From an uncultured Rhodoferax sp. (GTDB taxonomy: Bacteria > Pseudomonadota > Gammaproteobacteria > Burkholderiales > Burkholderiaceae_C), in contig NZ_CAMIHB010000059.1 in the NCBI RefSeq assembly GCF_946221635.1, positions 1 to 11,610 of the forward strand: 11,610 nucleotides of DNA, in the 5' to 3' direction. This document shows positions 6,107 through 11,610 of the stretch, in pieces (within the stretch, counting starts at the first letter, position 1; each line of letters opens with the position of its first letter). The position numbers and the translations under genes were made by a program. The notes under the pieces are model-generated. The model had not been told where the DNA came from and did not search any database. It saw only the letters and a program-made list of their open reading frames with translations.

Positions 6107-7735
6107 ATGAGCACCAACGCTTCTTCGCGCGCCGATATCGCCGACTGGCGACCGGAAGACGAGCGCTACTGGGACAGCACCGGCAAAGCCATCGCCTACC
6201 GCAATCTCTGGCTCTCCATCCCGGCACTCCTGTGCGGCTTCGCCGTCTGGGGCATGTGGGGCATCATCACCGTGCAGATGCTCAACCTGGGCTTTCCCTT
6301 TACCCAGGCCGAGCTGTTCACGCTGACTGCCATTGCCGGCATCTCGGGCGCCACCATGCGCATTCCGGCGTCCTTCCTGATCCGCATGGCGGGCGGGCGC
6401 AACACCATCTTCCTCACCACCGCCATGCTGCTGGCCCCGGCCCTCGGCACCGGCGTGGCGCTGCAGCACCCCGAATGGCCGCTGTGGGTGTTCCAGCTCA
6501 TGGCCCTGTGGTCGGGCGTGGGCGGTGGCAACTTCGCCAGCTCCATGTCCAACATCAGCACCTTCTTCCCCAAGCGTCTGCAGGGCACGGCCCTGGGCCT
6601 GAACGCGGGGCTGGGCAATTTTGGGGTGACCACCATGCAGATCGTCATCCCGCTGGTGATGACCATCGGCATCTTTGGCGCCTTGGGGGGCGAAGCCAAG
6701 GCCCTGGTGAAAGACAGCGGCTGGATCTTCGGCAAGATCGCTGCGGGCACGCCTACCTACATCCAGAACGCCGGCTTTGCCTGGGTGCTGTCGCTCGTCC
6801 CCCTGTCCATCCTGTGCTGGTGGGGCATGAACAACCTCAAGACCGTGTCGCCCGCCACAGGCAACCCGCTGGTGGCCTTCGGCAAGATCACCTACCTGTA
6901 CTCGCTGGCCTTCATTCCGTCCATCGGCATGCTCTACCTGTACCTGCCAGCGCCCACCGGGCTGGGCTTGCTGAACATGTGGGTGGCGATTCCGCTGGAC
7001 ATCGTGGCCTCGCTGGCGGTGATGCGCCTGGCCGCCTTTGGCGCCATGAAGGAAAACGTGGCCAAGCAGTTCGCCATCTTCCGCAACAAGCACACCTGGA
7101 GCATGACCGCGCTGTACGTGGTCACCTTCGGCAGCTTCATCGGCTTCTCCATGGCCTTGCCGTTGGCCATCACCGTGATCTTCGGTTTTCAGCACATCCC
7201 CGATGCCGCCGGCGTGCTGCAGCACACGCTCAAGAATCCCAACGCCCCGTCGGCTCTGACCTATGCCTGGATCGGCCCCTTTGTGGGCGCGGCCGTGCGC
7301 CCCGTGGGGGGCTGGATTTCGGACAAGGTGGGCGGCTCCATCGTCACGCAGATCATCTCCGCCATCATGGTGCTGGCCTCTGTGGCCGTGGGCTACGTGA
7401 TGTTGCAGGCCTACCAGTCGCCCACGCCCGAGCAGCACTTCATGGCTTTCATGGGCCTGTTCATCGTGCTGTTTGCGGCCAGCGGCATCGGCAATGGCTC
7501 CACCTTCCGCAGCGTGGGCTTCATCTTCGACCGCCAGCAGGCCGGCCCGGTGCTGGGCTGGACCTCGGCGGTGGCGGCCTACGGTGCCTTCATTGCGCCA
7601 GTGCTGATCGGCCAGCAGATCAAGGCCGGCACACCGCAATACGCCTTCTACGGCTTCGCCGTCTTCTACGCCCTGTGCCTGGTGCTGAACTGGTGGTTCT
7701 ACCTGCGCCGGGGTGCCGAGGTCCAGAACCCCTGA
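6107..7735 (+). CDS. narK2: Nitrate/nitrite transporter, NarK type II (likely nitrate/nitrite antiporter)
   Basis: Inner-membrane MFS transporter of 542 residues. The N-terminus (DWRPEDERYW, then RNLWLSIP) and the stretch NFASSMSNISTFFPK followed by GLNAGLGNFGV closely match E. coli NarK. Arg85 (GATMRIP) and Arg398 (AAVRPVGG) correspond to its two nitrate-binding arginines. E. coli NarK has 463 residues and 12 membrane segments. Here about 60 extra residues (roughly 255-314), with two more hydrophobic stretches, sit between the halves, suggesting 14 segments; the C-terminal half lacks a charged loop present in E. coli. Start ATG 6107 has AGGA at 6096-6099, overlapping the narK1 stop, so the two genes are translated from one message. 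The probable role is exchange of external nitrate for the nitrite made by NarGHI. The family is certain; the antiport assignment is inferred. Confidence 0.92.
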   Translation: MSTNASSRADIADWRPEDERYWDSTGKAIAYRNLWLSIPALLCGFAVWGMWGIITVQMLNLGFPFTQAELFTLTAIAGISGATMRIPASFLIRMAGGRNTIFLTTAMLLAPALGTGVALQHPEWPLWVFQLMALWSGVGGGNFASSMSNISTFFPKRLQGTALGLNAGLGNFGVTTMQIVIPLVMTIGIFGALGGEAKALVKDSGWIFGKIAAGTPTYIQNAGFAWVLSLVPLSILCWWGMNNLKTVSPATGNPLVAFGKITYLYSLAFIPSIGMLYLYLPAPTGLGLLNMWVAIPLDIVASLAVMRLAAFGAMKENVAKQFAIFRNKHTWSMTALYVVTFGSFIGFSMALPLAITVIFGFQHIPDAAGVLQHTLKNPNAPSALTYAWIGPFVGAAVRPVGGWISDKVGGSIVTQIISAIMVLASVAVGYVMLQAYQSPTPEQHFMAFMGLFIVLFAASGIGNGSTFRSVGFIFDRQQAGPVLGWTSAVAAYGAFIAPVLIGQQIKAGTPQYAFYGFAVFYALCLVLNWWFYLRRGAEVQNP

Positions 7736-7737
7736 GC

Positions 7738-7805
7738 TATCCGGATTGCTACCAAATGCATAGCTACTTGCGCATATTCCACGAGGGCTACAGCCCAATT
7801 TTGTT
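7738..7805. repeat. Degenerate intergenic repeat between narK2 and narG
   Basis: This AT-richer stretch fills most of the 97-base gap between narK2 and narG. It resembles, from memory, an abundant Comamonadaceae intergenic palindrome whose copies carry an ATAGCTxCTTGCGC core and end in an AGCC-rich arm. Here the two arms no longer pair well over their length. What remains is GCTA...TAGC at 7749-7764 and a small hairpin GGGC-TACA-GCCC at 7785-7796 followed by AATTTTGTT. The family assignment could not be checked, and no second copy lies in the window. No FNR box was found in this gap, so narG probably depends on readthrough from narK2. Confidence 0.4.
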
Positions 7806-7832
7806 CGAAAACTTGTTTGCAGAGGTCTCCCC

Positions 7833-10800
7833 ATGAGCCATTTTCTGGACCGCCTGAGTCACTTCTCGGCCCCCAAAGAGGAATTTGCCAAAGGCCATGG
7901 TGTGGCCACCGGCGAAGACCGCACCTGGGAGGACGCCTACCGCGACCGCTGGGCCCACGACAAGATCGTGCGCAGCACCCATGGGGTGAACTGCACGGGG
8001 TCCTGCTCGTGGAAGATCTATGTGAAAGGCGGCATCGTCACCTGGGAAACCCAGCAGACCGATTACCCCCGCACCCGCGCCGACCTTCCCAACCACGAGC
8101 CGCGCGGCTGCGCCCGCGGTGCCAGCTACAGCTGGTACCTGTACAGCGCCAACCGCGTGAAGTACCCCATGGTCCGTGCGCGCCTGCTGCAGCACTGGCG
8201 CGCAGCCCTGGTCGTGGCCAAGAGCCCGGTCGACGCCTGGGCCAGCATCGTGGAAAACCCCCAAGCCCGCGCCGAGTGGCAAAAGCAGCGCGGCCTGGGC
8301 GGCTTTGTGCGCAGCACCTGGGAAGAGATCAACCAGCTCGTGGCCAGCGCCAACGTCTACACCGCCAAACGGTACGGCCCGGACCGCATCATCGGCTTCT
8401 CGCCCATTCCGGCCATGAGCATGGTGAGCTACGCCGCAGGCAGCCGCTATCTATCGCTGATTGGTGGGGTGTGCATGAGCTTTTACGACTGGTACTGCGA
8501 CCTGCCACCCGCCAGCCCGCAGGTGTGGGGCGAGCAGACCGACGTGCCCGAGAGTGCCGACTGGTACAACAGCACCTTCCTGATCGCCTGGGGCTCCAAC
8601 GTGCCCCAGACCCGCACGCCTGATGCCCACTTCTTCACCGAGGTGCGCTACAAGGGCGCCAAGACGGTGGCCATTACCCCCGACTACGCCGAGATCAGCA
8701 AGCTCGCCGACCTGTGGATGCACCCCAAGCAGGGCACCGACGCCGCCGTGGCCATGGCCATGGGCCACGTGATCCTCAAAGAGTTTTACTTTGGCAAGCG
8801 CGACGAGCGCCGGGCCGCCCCAAGCGAGTCTGTCCCCCTCGGGGGGGACGCGCCACAAGGCGCTCAGGGGGGGTATCGGTCTGCGTACTTTGACAACTAC
8901 GTGCGCCGCTACACCGACATGCCCAACCTGGTGCAGCTCGAAGAGCGCACGCTGCCCGATGGTCGCAAAGTCATGGTGCCCGGTCGCTACCTGCGCGCCA
9001 GCGACTTCAACGGCAAGCTCGGCCAAAGCAACAACCCCGAGTGGAAGACCGTGGCGCTGGACCAGAACGACAAGATGGTGCTGCCCAATGGTTCCATCGG
9101 CTTCCGCTGGGGCGCGGCCGAGCGTGAGGACCTGGGCAAATGGAACCTGGAAAACAAAGAGGCCCGGGGAGACACCGAGGTCACGCTCAAGCTCAGCCTG
9201 ATGGAAGGCGCGCAGCCGGACTATGAGGTGGGCGACGTGGGCTTCCCTTACTTTGGCGGTATCGATACCCCCCACTTCGACGCCAACAAGCAGAGCACCG
9301 CCGTGGGTGATGTGCTGGTGCGCAAGGTGCCGGTGCGCCGCGTCAAGCTGGGCAAGGCCGGGGAGGAGCGCTACGCCCTGGTGGCCACCGTGTTCGACCT
9401 GACCGTGGCCAACTACGGTGTGGCGCGTGGCCTGCCTGGTGAGAACGCCGCACTCAGCTTTGATGACGACACCCCTTACACCCCCGCCTGGCAGGAGAAG
9501 ATCACCGGCGTCAAGCGCGACCAGGTGATTGCTGTGGCGCGCCAGTTTGCCGACAACGCCGACAAGACCCGTGGCAAGAGCATGGTCATCATCGGCGCGG
9601 CCATGAACCACTGGTACCACAGTGACATGAACTACCGCGGCATCATCAACATGCTGATGATGTGCGGGTGCATCGGCCAAAGCGGTGGCGGCTGGGCCCA
9701 CTATGTGGGCCAGGAGAAGCTGCGGCCCCAGACCGGCTGGACTGCGCTGGCCTTCGCGCTGGACTGGGTACGCCCGCCGCGCCAGATGAACAGCACCAGC
9801 TTCTTCTACGCCCACACCGACCAGTGGCGCTACGAGCGCCTGGGCGTGGAGGAAATCCTCTCGCCATTGGCCGACAAGGCCCAGTTTGGCGGCAGCCTGA
9901 TCGACTACAACGTGCGTGCCGAGCGCATGGGCTGGCTGCCCAGTGCGCCGCAGCTGCAGACCAACCCCATGCAGGTGGTCAAGGACGCGAACGCCGCTGG
10001 CATGGACCCCAAGGACTACGTGGTGAAGTCGCTCAAGGACGGCAGCCTCGCCATGAGCTGTGAAGACCCGGACCATCCCGCCAACTGGCCGCGCAACATG
10101 TTTGTCTGGCGCTCCAACATCCTGGGCTCCAGCGGCAAGGGACATGAGTACTTCCTCAAGCACCTGCTGGGCACCACCCATGGCGTGCAGGGCAAGGACC
10201 TGGGTGTGGACGACGCCAAACCCACCGAAGTGCAATGGCACGACAAGGCGCCCGAAGGCAAGCTGGACCTGCTGGTCACGCTGGACTTCCGCATGAGCAC
10301 CACCTGCCTCTACTCCGACATCGTGCTGCCCACCGCCACCTGGTACGAGAAGAACGACCTCAACACCAGTGACATGCACCCCTTCATCCATCCGCTCTCC
10401 ACGGCGGTGGACCCGGCCTGGCAGAGCAAGAGCGATTGGGAGATCTACAAGGGCTTCGCCAAGGCCTTCAGCGAGGTCTGTGTGGGCCACCTGGGTGTGG
10501 AGAAAGAAGTCATGCTCAGCCCGCTGATGCACGACACGCCTGCCGAACTGGCCCAGCCTTTTGGTGTGGCCGAGTGGAAGAAGGGCGAGTGCGAACTCAT
10601 CCCGGGCAAGACCGCACCCCAGGTGCAGGTGGTGGAGCGCGACTACCCCAACACCTACGCCCGCTTCACCGCCCTGGGCCCCTTGATGGACAAGGTCGGC
10701 AACGGTGGCAAGGGCATTGCCTGGAACACCCAGACCGAGGTGGCCCAGCTCAAGGAGCTCAACGGCAAGGTGCACACCGAGGGCGTGGCCAAGGGCATGG

Positions 10801-11610
10801 CGCGCATTGAGACCGACATTGACGCCTGCGAAGTGGTGCTGCAGCTGGCCCCCGAGACCAATGGCCATGTGGCCGTGAAAGCTTGGGAAGCGCTGGGCAA
10901 GCAGACCGGGCTGGACCACACCCACCTGGCGATCCACCGCGAGGACGAAAAGATCCGCTTCCGCGACATCCAGGCCCAGCCGCGCAAGATCATCAGCTCG
11001 CCCACCTGGAGCGGTATCGAGAGCGAGACCGTGTCCTACAACGCGGGCTACACCAATGTGCATGAGCTGATCCCCTGGCGCACGCTCACGGGCCGCCAGC
11101 AGTTCTACCTGGACCACCCCTGGATGACGGCGTTTGGCGAGGGATTCTCCAGCTACCGCCCGCCCGTGGACCTGAAGACGGTGGGCGACATCCTGGGCCG
11201 CAAGCCCAATGGCAACAAGGAGATTTCGCTCAACTTCATCACGCCGCACCAGAAGTGGGGGATCCACTCCACCTACACCGACAACCTGATGATGCTTACG
11301 CTCAACCGCGGGGGGCCGGTCATCTGGCTCAGCGAGGACGACGCCAGGAGCGCCGGCATCGTGGACAACGACTGGGTCGAGCTGTTCAACACCAACGGCG
11401 CCATTGCGGCCCGCGCGGTGGTGAGCCAGCGCGTGAAGGTGGGCATGGTGATGATGTACCACGCCCAGGAAAAGATCATCAACACCCCGGGCGCCGAGAT
11501 CACCGGCACCCGCGGCGGCATCCACAACTCGGTGACCCGCATCGTGACCAAACCCACCCACATGATCGGCGGCTACGCGCAGTTCAGCTACGGCTTCAAC
11601 TACTACGGAA
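7833..11610 (+). CDS. narG: Respiratory nitrate reductase alpha subunit NarG (C-terminal end beyond the window)
   Basis: Catalytic subunit of the membrane-bound NarGHI complex. It reduces nitrate to nitrite at a bis-molybdopterin guanine dinucleotide site facing the cytoplasm, with electrons coming from quinol through NarI and NarH. The first 1259 codons are present; the protein follows E. coli NarG (1247 residues) almost throughout, and only the last few dozen residues are missing. Ligands of the FS0 iron-sulfur cluster are visible: His50, Cys54, Cys58 and Cys93 (THGVNCTGSCSW, later EPRGCARG). Asp219 in SFYDWYCDLPPASP corresponds to the molybdenum-ligating Asp222. Other landmarks are CGCIGQSGGGWAHYVGQEK and HPFIHPLS. 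Start ATG 7833 has AGAGG at 7821-7825. Residues 327-348 are encoded by a palindromic repeat that lengthens a loop by about 26 residues relative to E. coli. No cleaved signal peptide is seen, as expected for this NarJ-dependent, inward-facing enzyme. Confidence 0.97.
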   Translation, partial: MSHFLDRLSHFSAPKEEFAKGHGVATGEDRTWEDAYRDRWAHDKIVRSTHGVNCTGSCSWKIYVKGGIVTWETQQTDYPRTRADLPNHEPRGCARGASYSWYLYSANRVKYPMVRARLLQHWRAALVVAKSPVDAWASIVENPQARAEWQKQRGLGGFVRSTWEEINQLVASANVYTAKRYGPDRIIGFSPIPAMSMVSYAAGSRYLSLIGGVCMSFYDWYCDLPPASPQVWGEQTDVPESADWYNSTFLIAWGSNVPQTRTPDAHFFTEVRYKGAKTVAITPDYAEISKLADLWMHPKQGTDAAVAMAMGHVILKEFYFGKRDERRAAPSESVPLGGDAPQGAQGGYRSAYFDNYVRRYTDMPNLVQLEERTLPDGRKVMVPGRYLRASDFNGKLGQSNNPEWKTVALDQNDKMVLPNGSIGFRWGAAEREDLGKWNLENKEARGDTEVTLKLSLMEGAQPDYEVGDVGFPYFGGIDTPHFDANKQSTAVGDVLVRKVPVRRVKLGKAGEERYALVATVFDLTVANYGVARGLPGENAALSFDDDTPYTPAWQEKITGVKRDQVIAVARQFADNADKTRGKSMVIIGAAMNHWYHSDMNYRGIINMLMMCGCIGQSGGGWAHYVGQEKLRPQTGWTALAFALDWVRPPRQMNSTSFFYAHTDQWRYERLGVEEILSPLADKAQFGGSLIDYNVRAERMGWLPSAPQLQTNPMQVVKDANAAGMDPKDYVVKSLKDGSLAMSCEDPDHPANWPRNMFVWRSNILGSSGKGHEYFLKHLLGTTHGVQGKDLGVDDAKPTEVQWHDKAPEGKLDLLVTLDFRMSTTCLYSDIVLPTATWYEKNDLNTSDMHPFIHPLSTAVDPAWQSKSDWEIYKGFAKAFSEVCVGHLGVEKEVMLSPLMHDTPAELAQPFGVAEWKKGECELIPGKTAPQVQVVERDYPNTYARFTALGPLMDKVGNGGKGIAWNTQTEVAQLKELNGKVHTEGVAKGMARIETDIDACEVVLQLAPETNGHVAVKAWEALGKQTGLDHTHLAIHREDEKIRFRDIQAQPRKIISSPTWSGIESETVSYNAGYTNVHELIPWRTLTGRQQFYLDHPWMTAFGEGFSSYRPPVDLKTVGDILGRKPNGNKEISLNFITPHQKWGIHSTYTDNLMMLTLNRGGPVIWLSEDDARSAGIVDNDWVELFNTNGAIAARAVVSQRVKVGMVMMYHAQEKIINTPGAEITGTRGGIHNSVTRIVTKPTHMIGGYAQFSYGFNYYG
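8811..8874. repeat. Palindromic GC-rich repeat inserted in frame within narG
   Basis: This segment is built of nested inverted repeats. GTCCCCC (8832-8838) pairs with GGGGGAC (8843-8849), GCGCC (8850-8854) pairs with GGCGC (8859-8863) around ACAA, and CCCC (8818-8821) can pair with the G7 run at 8867-8873. The layout GCCGCCCCAAG, then CCCCCTCGGGGGG, then a G run is, from memory, that of a repeat scattered between genes in Comamonadaceae genomes. Here it is read as protein: Gly, Ala, Pro and Ser-rich residues 327-348 between the conserved motifs ILKEF and YFDNYVRRYTDMP. Those motifs are only 8 residues apart in E. coli NarG but 34 here. The frame stays open on both sides, so the insertion adds a whole number of codons. 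Confidence 0.75.

Noticed and set aside
4841..7834. A 997-codon minus-strand frame and a 978-codon plus-strand frame (4900-7836) spanning narK1 and narK2
   Set aside because: Both run through two well-identified transporter genes in other frames, are extremely rich in His/Arg/Gly, and show no domain. They reflect codon bias.
8834..8873. Possible frameshift in the C and G homopolymer runs of narG
   Set aside because: The conserved NarG sequence continues in the same frame before and after the runs, so no net shift is present in this sequence.
8451..11561. A 1036-codon minus-strand frame opposite narG, and a minus-strand frame at 1729-4275 opposite narX and valS
   Set aside because: Both are shadows of conserved genes, with low-complexity His/Val/Ala/Gly-type composition and no ribosome site or family signature.

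Overview
The window holds the front part of a respiratory nitrate reductase (nar) locus from a high-GC, probably denitrifying betaproteobacterium. The Comamonadaceae (Acidovorax / Alicycliphilus / Comamonas-like) are the likeliest source. This is inferred from the gene order (narXL, two narK-type transporters, narG), from strong G/C preference at third codon positions, and from two short palindromic repeats that I recognise from memory as resembling families common in that group. Nothing in the window names the species.

Layout, left to right. Positions 1-1945 (minus strand) are the first 648 codons of valS, valyl-tRNA synthetase, a housekeeping gene that runs off the left edge. A divergent intergenic region (1946-2070) carries a near-consensus FNR/Anr box and a -10 element at class II spacing, facing narX. 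narX (2071-3969) and narL (3989-4669) encode a nitrate-sensing histidine kinase and its response regulator. A second FNR-like box overlaps the narL stop codon, and a perfect 13-bp hairpin terminator follows at once. narK1 (4829-6097) and narK2 (6107-7735) encode nitrate transporters of the two NarK types and are almost certainly co-transcribed. A 97-bp gap with a degenerate repeat leads to narG (7833 to the right edge), the catalytic molybdenum subunit of membrane-bound nitrate reductase. Only the last few dozen codons of narG are missing, and narH, narJ and narI are expected beyond the edge.

How the parts work together. NarX senses nitrate in the periplasm and phosphorylates NarL. The FNR-type boxes add oxygen control. 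NarK1 and NarK2 bring nitrate in and exchange it for nitrite. NarG reduces nitrate on the cytoplasmic face using electrons from the quinol pool through NarI and NarH.

The system itself is well known, and I see no new multi-gene system here. The notable features lie in the details: (1) a palindromic repeat inserted in frame inside narG, adding about 26 residues to an otherwise conserved catalytic subunit; (2) a narK control region in which an FNR box, a promoter and the narL terminator are packed so tightly that the terminator hairpin would form the very 5' end of the narK transcript; (3) a perfect hairpin abutting the narK1 start codon with the Shine-Dalgarno sequence in its loop; (4) a NarK2 with two extra hydrophobic segments between its two halves compared with E. 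coli NarK. No RNA genes, CRISPR arrays, insertion sequences, attachment sites or replication origins were seen.
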